Shown in pieces: positions 36,570-44,689 of a stretch of DNA of 57,806 nucleotides. The notes below the pieces were generated by a model. It was not told where the DNA came from. It did no database searches and was given only the letters and a program-made list of their open reading frames with translations. The number at the start of each line of letters is the position of its first letter. Position 1 is the stretch's first letter. Origin of the DNA: Clostridia bacterium (GTDB lineage Bacteria; Bacillota; Clostridia; Oscillospirales; CAG-272). Made by a program: the position numbers and the translations under genes. The stretch is from the NCBI GenBank assembly GCA_017503325.1, contig JAFVTI010000019.1, positions 1 to 57,806 on the forward strand, given 5' to 3'.

Positions 36570-37913
36570 TTATTCACCCATAATTTCTGCAGGACAAGGA
36601 ATACAGGAAAGGGTTCCATTCTGTACTGTAAACAAGAGCACAACCGCGGATTCTGCTGCACCAACTTTATTGTTGAGAAATTCAAGATCGGAATCACTAA
36701 GCATAGCTAACGATACGAAAGAGTTTACGCGGTTAGTAACGCCAGAATCAATAAAGAGCTGTGAGTTATTCATGGCTACTTTATCTTCTAAATAGTCATC
36801 ACCCATCTCGTTGACTGCAGATAACATACCTACATACGCCTGACCGTCAATATATGCAGGAGTTTCCCCTTGCCCATCACCATAATAATAGTCGTACAAC
36901 CTTGTGCCCTCAATGGGTTCTTGCGTATCGGGATTCAGTTGTCCATCTGTTACCAGCTCCGCAAGTATTAGGTCAACACCGGTATTTATATTGTTAATAA
37001 CTACACTGGCAGCCGACGCTTCAGCAGGCAATTGATCAACATCATTAAACATTTGGTTAAATATGTCTGTGTATTTAGGTTTATTAAGGTATTCTACCAG
37101 AGCTTTAGTGGCAGCGTATTTGGTTGCAATTTCGTCCAATTGAGAATTAGGAACCTTATTTCCGTTCTCATATGTTTCCGGCAGCACCAGATGAGTCCTA
37201 ACTGTTGTAGCGTATGTAAAGCCATCAATAATATCAGCTCGCACATTATCATTCGAAACCTTTTGCGCAACAGCCAATACTACTGCATTGGAAACAACTG
37301 CACTGTTAAGATTATCTCCGGAATATTCCGCATCCGTAATCATGTCTTTTAGTTCAGGCATGTAGATATAGGATATTGCCTCAAGCAGTTCTTCGTTACC
37401 CTTCCCTTCATTTTCAAACAATTTACCAAAGAGAGACGTGCAATCCTGAACGGCACCAAGCAATTCTTCCGTGCTAGATTGAGTAAGAAAAGTTGAATTG
37501 TTAATCGCATCTAAATTTCCCTGCTCCTTAACAGTTAGAGCAACATCCAACAGCTTGTCAGCATCCGTCCACCCGTCATACGCGAGACGAAGTTCTTCTT
37601 CGTAATTCTCACCGAAGGTAGCAACCAGTGCTTGATGAATTTCATCATTATCATTCGAAACAGAAATGGCGTTGTTCTTATCGTTTGTGATAACCACATA
37701 CCCCACCACGCCGTTGCCGTTGGAAGCGAACTGGGTTTCGTAGTCTCTAAGGGTAACCGCATAGATGATGTCGTTCACCAGTTCTGCGTCAGCCGCCTTC
37801 TGTGCTCTGGGAATATAAACGCTGACGCCGATGACGGCGACGGTGGCAAGGATGGCCATGATCGCAATAACGACTATAAGTTCAACAAGAGAAAAACCTT
37901 TGTTGTTTTTCAT
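36570..37913 (-). CDS. type IV pilin-like protein (large)
   Basis: The 447-residue protein opens with a class III prepilin signal: MKNNKG, then FSLVELIVVIAIMAILATVAV with Glu5 of the mature form, to be cut after Gly by a prepilin peptidase. A large, soluble, Asn/Asp-rich domain follows the N-terminal helix, unusually long for a pilin. The start at 37913 follows aaggag. The N-terminal coding sequence is nearly identical in DNA to that of the smaller pilin at 38516, suggesting duplication or conversion. No pilin assembly ATPase, platform protein or peptidase lies in the window. Confidence 0.85.
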   Translation of the reverse strand: MKNNKGFSLVELIVVIAIMAILATVAVIGVSVYIPRAQKAADAELVNDIIYAVTLRDYETQFASNGNGVVGYVVITNDKNNAISVSNDNDEIHQALVATFGENYEEELRLAYDGWTDADKLLDVALTVKEQGNLDAINNSTFLTQSSTEELLGAVQDCTSLFGKLFENEGKGNEELLEAISYIYMPELKDMITDAEYSGDNLNSAVVSNAVVLAVAQKVSNDNVRADIIDGFTYATTVRTHLVLPETYENGNKVPNSQLDEIATKYAATKALVEYLNKPKYTDIFNQMFNDVDQLPAEASAASVVINNINTGVDLILAELVTDGQLNPDTQEPIEGTRLYDYYYGDGQGETPAYIDGQAYVGMLSAVNEMGDDYLEDKVAMNNSQLFIDSGVTNRVNSFVSLAMLSDSDLEFLNNKVGAAESAVVLLFTVQNGTLSCIPCPAEIMGE

Positions 37914-38078
37914 GTGTGTTTTCTCCTTACAATTAAATATGGTAATCATTTTCCGTCATGAGACGGCATTATTGTTTGACGTCACGTCAAAACGCAGAGA
38001 AAACCCAAACGGTTCCCCGTCGGGTTTTTCTGTTTCCGTGGGAATCCGAGTTATGGATTCGCGGGGGTGTGAAATTTT

Positions 38079-38516
38079 TTATTCTGCAACAGTAAATGCA
38101 CCGGTCGCAATGGTTAGAGTTACGGTCTTATCCTTGTAAGCCTTAGCTTTGAAAGTGTAGTCCCAATCGATAATAGCTCTTGCGTCCTTAATTTCATCTG
38201 CCTCAGTTGTACCGGTAAGAGCAGTCTCGGGAATGTTGACCAGTGTTGCAGCGCCATTGCAAGTGTATTTAACCGTTTCAATGGCACCATCATCGTCCAC
38301 ACTAACCACCACAGAATTCAGAACGAAGTCGGGATCAGCTGCATTTGCAAGCACAATCGCATACTCAACCTGCTTCATAAAATCTTCGTCAGCAGCCTCA
38401 TTAGCCTTAGTAATAAAGCCTGCGAAGGTAGGAATCGCGACTGCCGCCAGGATGGCCATGATCGCAATAACGACGATAAGTTCTACGAGCGAAAAACCCT
38501 TGTTGTTTGTTTTCAT
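38079..38516 (-). CDS. type IV pilin-like protein (small)
   Basis: The 145-residue protein has the prepilin leader MKTNNKG followed by FSLVELIVVIAIMAILAAVAIP and a short acidic globular domain. This is standard type IV pilin or pseudopilin size. It is the first gene of the leftward surface operon. Ribosome site aaggag is 9 bp upstream. The 38 bp between the start codon and the left recombination site hold no promoter, so its transcription depends on DNA in or beyond the invertible segment. Confidence 0.88.
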   Translation of the reverse strand: MKTNNKGFSLVELIVVIAIMAILAAVAIPTFAGFITKANEAADEDFMKQVEYAIVLANAADPDFVLNSVVVSVDDDGAIETVKYTCNGAATLVNIPETALTGTTEADEIKDARAIIDWDYTFKAKAYKDKTVTLTIATGAFTVAE

Positions 38517-38554
38517 ATTGAAAATCTCCTTAAAATAATCATAAATATTTCACA

Positions 38555-38579
38555 GTAACATAATGAGAGTTATGTTGCA
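38555..38579 (-). repeat. left recombination site of invertible segment
   Basis: A 25-bp sequence, exact inverse of 39087-39111. Inside it, arms gtaacataa and ttatgttgc (one mismatch from perfect dyad) flank a 6-bp core tgagag, the layout of a tyrosine-recombinase crossover site. The asymmetric core sets orientation. Confidence 0.8.
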
Positions 38580-38659
38580 AAGGTTGAGCCGAATCCCCAA
38601 AATGGGGCTATTTTTGGCGAATAGGCAGACAAAACGGTGCGGTTGCGCGAAAAAAAGCC

Positions 38660-38807
38660 GTCCCCCGGGGGGAAGGTGGCGGCGCAGCCGACAGAAGGGG
38701 ATTTGCGGGCTAAACGGTGCGGTTATCCGTTTGGGCAAAACGCTCTTAAATCTAAGTATTCGCATTCCCCTTCAGTCGCCTGCGGCGCCAGCTTCCCCCC
38801 GGGGGAC
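38660..38807. repeat. 42-bp inverted repeat inside the invertible segment
   Basis: 38660-38701 and 38766-38807 are inverse copies with few mismatches (gtcccccggggggaaggtgg.. / ..ccagcttccccccgggggac). The sequence type, with cagtcgcctgcggcg, is a palindromic intergenic element common in clostridial genomes. It may have inserted here and blocks read-through by its strong fold. Confidence 0.65.
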
Positions 38808-39025
38808 GCCTTTATGGCGCGTACCCTCTCCCTTTGTGGGTTCTCTTAACCGAATGACATGGCGCAAAAGACGGCTCGTTAGCTCGATAGAACAAGACGG
38901 ATGCGTAAAAAAGCACGACAAAAGCCTTTCTCTGTTGTTTTTTGAAAAACAACTCGAAAGGTTCCTTTGTCGCGGTCTAAATATTGTTTTTTATGTATAA
39001 AAAAGTGCGTTTCGTGCAAGCACTA

Positions 39026-39054
39026 TTGATTTTTATGTTTTTGAATGCTATAAT
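39026..39054 (+). promoter_or_regulatory. sigma-A promoter inside the invertible segment
   Basis: TTGATT at 39026-39031, exactly 17 bp, then an extended-10 TGcTATAAT with TATAAT at 39049-39054. The predicted start is near 39061, inside the segment and 26 bp before the right site. In this orientation nothing downstream is a gene; after inversion the start would lie near 38605 facing the pilin gene. Confidence 0.8.
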
Positions 39055-39086
39055 GTAGCACGATCACGGAACATATGGGAGAATTA

Positions 39087-39111
39087 TGCAACATAACTCT
39101 CATTATGTTAC
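39087..39111 (+). repeat. right recombination site of invertible segment
   Basis: Exact inverse of 38555-38579, with the same 9-bp arms and 6-bp core (ctctca on this strand). It lies 5 bp from a terminator and 48 bp from the recombinase stop codon. Confidence 0.8.
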
Positions 39112-39116
39112 ACACT

Positions 39117-39142
39117 CCGATGCGCGGGCATCGGCTTTTTTT
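39117..39142 (+). terminator. one-way terminator outside the switch
   Basis: ccgatgc-gcgg-gcatcgg followed by cTTTTTTT. It acts only on rightward transcripts, those coming out of the invertible segment in its present orientation, and prevents them from running antisense into the recombinase gene. Confidence 0.85.
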
Positions 39143-39159
39143 ATGCCCTTTTACAAAAT

Positions 39160-40002
39160 TTATAGGATCAGGCGCATGCTTTGCATTTTTTTGAGGTGCT
39201 CTGCGCTCGTGGTCACGATATAAATGCGCGTGGTGTCGATGCTGGAGTGCCCCAGAATATCCGCAAGCTTGGCAATGTCCTTATCCATGCTGTAAAACGT
39301 GCGCGCGAACAAATGCCGCAGATTGTGCGGAAACACCTTACTCGGCAGCACGCCCGCCTGTTTGCACAACGATTTCATCTGCCGCCAGACGTCCACGCGG
39401 CTGATCGGCTTACCATTTCGTGTGACAAAAATGCTGCCCGCGCGGATATTTTGCATTTTGGCGTATCGCATCAGCTTTTTTCGCAGGGCTGACACCAGCA
39501 GAATGCGTCTGTTCTTGCCCTTGCAATTGACGTTGGCCTCTCCCCTTTGCACAGCCTCGACTGTAATGAATTGCAGCTCGCTGACGCGGATTCCCGTGCC
39601 GCAGATGGTTTGAATGATCAGGCAGAGCCGCTCGTTTTTACGCTTGCTTGCCGCGTCGAGCAGGCGGTAATACTCGTCGCGCGTCAGCTCCTTCTCTTGC
39701 TCGCAAAACACCCGCCTTTGCATGGCAAACCGCTTGACGGTCAGCTCCCCTGCTCCGCAAAACTGCAAAAAAGCATTCAACGCCGCAAGCATGGAATTTG
39801 CGCTTGCAACGGCATAATGCCTGCCAAGATACGCCTTGTACTCCATAACGGCTTGCTTATCTATCTCGCGCCCCTGTGTAAACGCGCAAAATGCACGCGC
39901 GTCGCGCGTATATTTTTCTACAGTCGCCGCACTTTTTTCGCTTTCCTTCAGATACGCCGAAAAGGCTTGCATTTGTCTGTCATTTATCACGACTCGATCC
40001 AT
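39160..40002 (-). CDS. tyrosine recombinase (XerC/D-type), putative invertase
   Basis: The 280-residue site-specific recombinase has an N-terminal SAM-like core-binding domain (about 10-90) and a catalytic domain with the complete active set: Arg139 (GTGIRVSEL), Lys161, His226 and Arg229 (PHNLRHLF), His252 (LGHSSIDTT) and Tyr261 (RIYI). Ribosome site aaaggag. No phage or integrative-element genes accompany it, and a pair of inverted sites lies just downstream, so a dedicated DNA invertase, as in clostridial phase-variation switches, is the best reading. A terminator separates it from genes upstream. Confidence 0.9.
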   Translation of the reverse strand: MDRVVINDRQMQAFSAYLKESEKSAATVEKYTRDARAFCAFTQGREIDKQAVMEYKAYLGRHYAVASANSMLAALNAFLQFCGAGELTVKRFAMQRRVFCEQEKELTRDEYYRLLDAASKRKNERLCLIIQTICGTGIRVSELQFITVEAVQRGEANVNCKGKNRRILLVSALRKKLMRYAKMQNIRAGSIFVTRNGKPISRVDVWRQMKSLCKQAGVLPSKVFPHNLRHLFARTFYSMDKDIAKLADILGHSSIDTTRIYIVTTSAEHLKKMQSMRLIL

Positions 40003-40117
40003 ATTGTTCTCCTTTTTATGTGGTTTTTTTATATATATTTTACCAACAAGGGCTCAACAATTCGATCGATTTGTACCGTTTGCATCTTTTTCGTCACCAA
40101 TTACCCCACTTGATTAC

Positions 40118-40156
40118 AAAAAAGCCTTGATACCGTTTGGTATCAAGGCTTTTTTG
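40118..40156. terminator. bidirectional terminator
   Basis: aaaaaagccttgatacc-gttt-ggtatcaaggctttttt, a perfect 17-bp stem with T-runs on both strands. It isolates the recombinase gene from its right-hand neighbours. The rest of 40003-40359 shows no gene. Confidence 0.9.
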
Positions 40157-40359
40157 AGTGGGTGATCTATGGGGTCGGAAAGATCATTTGATTTGCTTGT
40201 TTGTTCCTTCCGAAATAATATTCAGATCTTTCAATTGTTAAAAATCATATATATTTCAGGCTGCTTTGCATGATTGCTTTTTGCCGGGAGCCAATTTCAA
40301 CCGACATAAGAAATCGGTCATTCTTCTTTTGTCTGTGTTGGAGGGATTTTTTCGATGCT

Positions 40360-40599
40360 ATGAATATTACATACGAGATCACCGAGGAAACGTATTCCTT
40401 GGGAACAAACACTCGCACGTCTTATGGGATCACCGCTTATAGCAAAAGCAATGAAAATGGCACAGCCGTGACCGTAGCCACGGTACACGATATCACAGCC
40501 GACAAGCAAGCCCTGACTGAGCTCGTTGCGCTCTGCAACCGTTTGGAGCTTTCCGCAATTCATCTGCACGACGTCATTGAGGATCTTCTTACAGGCTGA
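40360..40599 (+). CDS. small DUF6514-like protein
   Basis: The 79-residue soluble protein begins MNITYEITEETYSLG, contains SYGITAYS and VATVHDITADKQALTELVALCN, and ends LSAIHLHDVIEDLLTG. This pattern (YGI near the start, CN..L..IHL.DVIED at the end) matches small clostridial proteins of the DUF6514 type; no function is known. The start at 40360 has ggaggg 14 bp upstream and is preferred over a more distant in-frame ATG. Confidence 0.65.
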   Translation: MNITYEITEETYSLGTNTRTSYGITAYSKSNENGTAVTVATVHDITADKQALTELVALCNRLELSAIHLHDVIEDLLTG

Positions 40600-40668
40600 C
40601 GTCTGACAAAAAAAGCAAAACACATACAAAAAACAAGAAAGGATATCCCACACAGACATCTCTGCTTT

Positions 40669-40698
40669 CCTCCGAGGCGCTGCGCCTCGGAGGTTTTC
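40669..40698 (+). terminator. terminator
   Basis: cctccgaggcg-ctg-cgcctcggagg followed by ttttct. Confidence 0.85.
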
Positions 40699-40797
40699 TA
40701 AAAATCTAAAAAATTTTTTATGTTTTTTTCAATAATCCGATAATTTTTTCATTTCTCGTTGGTTATAAAGGGTACCATAAAAAAGGAGGATATTTTT

Positions 40798-41220
40798 ATG
40801 AAAAAAACAATCTTAACACTCATCGCGATCATTACCTTAATGTCAACCGTTGCCGTACTGCCCACGTATGCTGCCTTGCCCGATACCGGCGGGACAGTTG
40901 AGCCGATGTGGGATAATACTGCCACGCTTCACATTGCAATAGATTTTCCAGGAAATGGTTATGGATATGCCGAAACCACTGTTATTGGCAAAGTAGGCGT
41001 CACAAAAATCACAGTTGATATATCTGTTTATCGACAAGTTGGATCCTCATGGGTATTAGTTACAGAAGACAGTTTTACTATTAATTTTTTAAATGGAATC
41101 GCCAGTTGTCCATTTCCGGCTGTCACAGGAGCCTATTACAAAGCTGAATATGAGATTACTGTAACTAGAGACGGTATCGATGAAATCATTACTAAAACAA
41201 AATATGCCACTTGTTCCTAA
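40798..41220 (+). CDS. small secreted protein, DUF6147-like
   Basis: The 140-residue protein has a signal peptide (1-26, ending PTYAA) and a single all-beta domain with repeated hydrophobic strands (AETTVIGKVGVTKITVDISV, then SSWVLVTEDSF). It resembles clostridial secreted proteins of the DUF6147 type. No enzyme motif. Ribosome site aaggagg. It is AT-rich. It converges with the DUF4367 gene, 55 bp away. Confidence 0.65.
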   Translation: MKKTILTLIAIITLMSTVAVLPTYAALPDTGGTVEPMWDNTATLHIAIDFPGNGYGYAETTVIGKVGVTKITVDISVYRQVGSSWVLVTEDSFTINFLNGIASCPFPAVTGAYYKAEYEITVTRDGIDEIITKTKYATCS

Positions 41221-41275
41221 AAAAGATTATGGACAGGGCTATCATCATTAGATAAACTACCCTGTCCAATTTGTA

Positions 41276-41995
41276 TTAATTAATAAAACTAACACTTTCT
41301 GCAGTTTTCACAAGTTCTGCTATTGAATCGAAAGAACCATACAAAGAGTACCGATAATAATCGTCTTGCCAAACCAGATTGTAGTAAATCGTGCCTTGAT
41401 GATGCTCTTCCGTCAATATTGCATCATTGCCATTGACCTTCACACAGACTGTTTGATTACCTTCACTATCCATATAGGAATCAGTTACATCATATACACT
41501 TTGGCAGAAAACATATTTCCACTCGTCAGACTCGTAGCAGTTAACAACATATTGTGATGAACTTTGCAAGAGGTCTTCCAGATAATAACCTTCTGGTAAA
41601 TATTCAAGTTTCGCAATTTGTTCAATGGACGTTGGTGACTTTCCTACTTCGCCGGTCGAAGATTGCTCAGTTGTCACAGTTCCCTTTTCAAACGAAACCT
41701 CAAAATGGTCTCCGTACCATTCGGTAACAACACCCCAAACATACTCACGAATTTCCGTAATGCAAGCGCACGCGGTCAAAGCGACAAATGCAGCCACCAA
41801 AGCGGCTACTAAGATCACTTTGACTGTCGTGCGTTTTCTGCCAGGAAGATTTCTCATGACCTTTTTGTACAGGCGAGGAGTTTGAGGTACGGCAGACGTA
41901 TCGGTAGCAGAAAATTCGTCTGCATCCTGATGGACACATTCCACAACCGCTGCCGAGATCAGCAATTCAAAGTTATCCTTTTGCATTTCGTTCAT
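41276..41995 (-). CDS. DUF4367 membrane protein, likely anti-sigma factor
   Basis: The 239-residue protein has a cytoplasmic N-terminus of about 60 residues, one membrane helix (about 62-82, VILVAALVAAFVALTACACI) and an external domain of the DUF4367 type (PEGYYLEDLLQSSSQYVVNCY..). Such proteins are usually the membrane partners of ECF sigma factors. The start overlaps the sigma-factor stop by 4 nt, which supports this. The ATG at 41995 follows gggag. Confidence 0.82.
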   Translation of the reverse strand: MNEMQKDNFELLISAAVVECVHQDADEFSATDTSAVPQTPRLYKKVMRNLPGRKRTTVKVILVAALVAAFVALTACACITEIREYVWGVVTEWYGDHFEVSFEKGTVTTEQSSTGEVGKSPTSIEQIAKLEYLPEGYYLEDLLQSSSQYVVNCYESDEWKYVFCQSVYDVTDSYMDSEGNQTVCVKVNGNDAILTEEHHQGTIYYNLVWQDDYYRYSLYGSFDSIAELVKTAESVSFIN

Positions 41996-42555
41996 GCTCT
42001 CCCCTCCTTCAATAAATTCATCAGCTTTTTCTTGGCTCTGAAAATACGTGCATTGACCACATTGACATCTACACACATGATGTCGGCAATCTCGATATTT
42101 TTCTTATGGTAATAGTATTTCAAAATGATGACGTCACGGTGCATATCGTCCAAACAGTCAATAGCGCGACGAAGTGCCTCGATCGTTTCCTGATTGATGA
42201 TCAGTTCAAGCACGTCATCATCCGGATCGTCACTTTCAAGACTCATCTCTGTGATATCTTGCTTGGAGTAGAACAGTTTGTTCTGCCTTTTCTTGCGATT
42301 ATACATGTTAATCGCCACGTTGCGCGTATAAACCAAAATGAGCGTTTTGGCAGATTGACTGTCCACCGGAAGGAAATCTTCGATATTTCGAGAAACTTTG
42401 TAAAACGTCTCCTGCACGGCATCCTCGGCATCATGCCAATTATGCAAAACGTCATTCGCCTTGACCATCATACTTTTTTGATATAAGCGAAATAATCGGT
42501 CTACCGCTATACGAAGTTGATCATCCTCAATTGTCTGGAGTACCGTAAGTATCAT
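41992..42555 (-). CDS. ECF-type RNA polymerase sigma factor
   Basis: The 187-residue protein has region 2 at about 15-80 (NWHDAEDAVQETFYKVSRNI) and region 4 at about 125-180 (KKNIEIADIMCVDVNVVNARIFRAKKKL). It is coupled to the DUF4367 gene after it and lies 14 bp after an XRE regulator, forming a three-gene leftward unit. Confidence 0.92.
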   Translation of the reverse strand: MILTVLQTIEDDQLRIAVDRLFRLYQKSMMVKANDVLHNWHDAEDAVQETFYKVSRNIEDFLPVDSQSAKTLILVYTRNVAINMYNRKKRQNKLFYSKQDITEMSLESDDPDDDVLELIINQETIEALRRAIDCLDDMHRDVIILKYYYHKKNIEIADIMCVDVNVVNARIFRAKKKLMNLLKEGRA

Positions 42556-42569
42556 CAGCGTTTCCTCAC

Positions 42570-42941
42570 TTACTTTTTAGATGAGTTGATATAATTGATC
42601 TCACAATTCACCAAATCCTCAATATGACGTTGATCCTCTTTACTCAAAGAGGACACGTGTGTATTGAGTTTTGATTCAACGACATGGAATTCTGAAGTTA
42701 AGTAATCGCACAGCAGCTCATCCGCAGTGACACTCAGAGCATTTGCTATGCGGATAAAAGTATCCAAGCTGGGAATTTTATCACCGTTCTCTAATTGACT
42801 GATATAGTTTGGCAACACACCCACTTCTTTTGCAAGCTTAACCAACGACATTCCACGCGCCACTCGGTGCTCTCTGATTCGAGGCCCAAGATATTCGCCG
42901 GAAAACTTATTCTCATCGTATCCACTTCTTCGCCTTGACAT
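42570..42941 (-). CDS. XRE-family transcriptional regulator
   Basis: The 123-residue protein has a Cro/C1 helix-turn-helix at about 20-80 (GPRIREHRVARGMSLVKLAK, then PNYISQLENGDKIPS). It is the first gene of the regulator-sigma-anti-sigma unit. The start at 42941 follows ggagg. It is divergent from the ATPase gene. Between them (42942-43171) no other gene is seen, but a symmetric hairpin-like gagtt..aactc pair lies at 43061-43087. Confidence 0.85.
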   Translation of the reverse strand: MSRRRSGYDENKFSGEYLGPRIREHRVARGMSLVKLAKEVGVLPNYISQLENGDKIPSLDTFIRIANALSVTADELLCDYLTSEFHVVESKLNTHVSSLSKEDQRHIEDLVNCEINYINSSKK

Positions 42942-43171
42942 AAAACCTCCAATAGTAATGTTATTCACGTATAGTATATCGGACTTTGCTTTTTTCGTAT
43001 ACGAACTATTGGCTTTATTATCGCTGTTTGTAACTTTTTGCCGAAATTTGCAAAAAAAACAGAGTTCAAAGTATTCTCACAATGAACTCGGTGTTTTTTC
43101 CATCATTTTAAATTTTTGCAATCCAAGTCTTATCAAATCGAAATATCTAATCATAATTTACCAAATCGTAC

Positions 43172-43200
43172 TTGACTAAACGGGAATAGTGTGCTATACT
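43172..43200 (+). promoter_or_regulatory. sigma-A promoter for AAA ATPase
   Basis: TTGACT at 43172-43177, 17 bp, then TGcTATACT ending at 43200. Confidence 0.7.
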
Positions 43201-43230
43201 ATAATCAACTCATATAAGGAGGTGCGTTTT

Positions 43231-44616
43231 ATGTTTATTGGAAGAGAACGTGAGCTGACGGCTCTGAACAAGCTGTACGCTTCGGATAAATTTGAATTTG
43301 CGGTTATTTACGGTCGCCGCCGTGTCGGTAAGACCGCGCTGATCAACGAATTTGTTCGTGATAAAAAAGCTATCTATTTTATGGGCGTTGAGAGCAATGC
43401 CAAGCAAAATCTTGATAACTTTTCAAAGAGCATTTTTGAATACGGTACGGGGTTCTCTCTTGAAACTTCCTTCTCGTCCTTCCAAGCGGCATTGGAGTAT
43501 GTTTTCAAGATGGCTGAGAACGAGAGAATCGTGCTTGCCATCGACGAGTACCCTTACGTTGCCCGTTCCTCCAAGAGCCTTGCCTCCACGCTCCAGCTCT
43601 TGATTGATAAATATAAGGATACCTCCAAGTTGATGCTCATTCTCTGCGGCTCGTCCATGTCCTTTATGGAGGATTACGTGCTTTCCTATAAAGCGCCTCT
43701 TTACGGAAGAAAAACGGCGCAGATGAAGATCAACCCCTTCGATTTTGAGGAAACCTGCCGATACTTTCCGAACGCATCGAGCGATGACAAAGCCCTCATT
43801 TACGGCATTGTTGGCGGCACTCCCCAGTATCTCTTGCAAATCGATGACAAACTCAGCATCGAGGAAAATATCAAGAACACCTACCTGAACCCGACCTCCC
43901 CTTTGTTTGAGGAAACCACCAACCTGCTCAAGCAGGAGGTGCGCGAGCCGGCGATCTATAATGCGATCATCACCGCAATCGCAACGGGAGCTTCACGTAT
44001 GTCCGAGATTTCAAGCAAGGTAGGTGAGGATACCAACGTATGCTCCATCTATCTCAAAAACCTGCTCTCGCTCGGCATCGTTCAGAAGGAAACGCCCTAC
44101 GGAGAAAAGGCATCGCGCAAGTCGATCTACTCCGTTGAGGATAATATGTTCCGCTTCTGGTATCGCTTCGTGCCCGAAAACAATTCCATCATCGCCCGCG
44201 GCGCATCCGATCTCGCGTATAAGCGCATCGAGCCGCATCTGTCTGATTATATGGGAAATGTTTTTGAGGAGATCTGCAAGCAATATCTCTGGAAGCAGCT
44301 CCTTACGGGTAACTCCCCCGTTGAATTCGGCTCGCTCGGGCGCTGGTGGGGCAACAATCCTAAGACAAAATCACAGACAGAGATCGATATTATGGGTGAA
44401 GCCGATAAAAACACAGCCTTCTTCGGCGAATGCAAGTGGACGAACGAAAAGGTTGATGTCGGCGTGCTCGATCTGCTCGTAGAGAGAAGCAACCTGTTCC
44501 ATTATAAAAACAAGCATTACTACCTGTTCGCAAAATCCGGCTTTACCAAAGGCTGCGTAGAAAAAGCAGAAGAAATGGGTAACGTAACGCTGGTTGAGTA
44601 TGAGAATATGTTTTAA
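43231..44616 (+). CDS. AAA ATPase with DUF234-type nuclease-like domain
   Basis: The 461-residue protein has a Walker A GRRRVGKTALINEF (about 27-40), Walker B IVLAIDEYPYV and sensor LILCGSSMSFM, matching the archaeal-type ATPase_2 family. The middle is a winged helix (ATGASRMSEISSKVGEDTN). The C-terminal ~130 residues form a DUF234 domain with EIDIMGEADKNTAFFGECKW, a PD-(D/E)xK pattern with Glu and Lys in place. These genes are scattered by horizontal transfer and have no settled function. Ribosome site aaggagg. Confidence 0.9.
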   Translation: MFIGRERELTALNKLYASDKFEFAVIYGRRRVGKTALINEFVRDKKAIYFMGVESNAKQNLDNFSKSIFEYGTGFSLETSFSSFQAALEYVFKMAENERIVLAIDEYPYVARSSKSLASTLQLLIDKYKDTSKLMLILCGSSMSFMEDYVLSYKAPLYGRKTAQMKINPFDFEETCRYFPNASSDDKALIYGIVGGTPQYLLQIDDKLSIEENIKNTYLNPTSPLFEETTNLLKQEVREPAIYNAIITAIATGASRMSEISSKVGEDTNVCSIYLKNLLSLGIVQKETPYGEKASRKSIYSVEDNMFRFWYRFVPENNSIIARGASDLAYKRIEPHLSDYMGNVFEEICKQYLWKQLLTGNSPVEFGSLGRWWGNNPKTKSQTEIDIMGEADKNTAFFGECKWTNEKVDVGVLDLLVERSNLFHYKNKHYYLFAKSGFTKGCVEKAEEMGNVTLVEYENMF

Positions 44617-44689
44617 TCTTAAAGAAAATTACCATTCACCGATATCAAAACGCGAAAGTGTAAAAAAGAGATAATTGTGAATGCATCCT

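Larger units (their letters stand above)
38555..39111. other. invertible promoter segment, OFF orientation
   Basis: The 557-bp segment is bounded by perfect 25-bp inverted sites and lies between the pilin/cohesin/dockerin operon (leftward) and a tyrosine recombinase gene. It has no gene. It carries one strong promoter (39026-39054) near its right end, pointing right, away from the operon and into a terminator at 39117. Inversion would place the promoter about 90 nt upstream of the pilin ATG, pointing at it. The segment also holds a 42-bp inverted repeat (38660/38766) and a hairpin at 38914-38975. Phase-variable control is inferred from this arrangement. Confidence 0.8.

Noticed and set aside
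39160..40002. Recombinase as a prophage integrase
   Set aside because: No phage, conjugation or excisionase genes and no tRNA attachment site nearby; a pair of inverted sites right next to it fits an invertase better.
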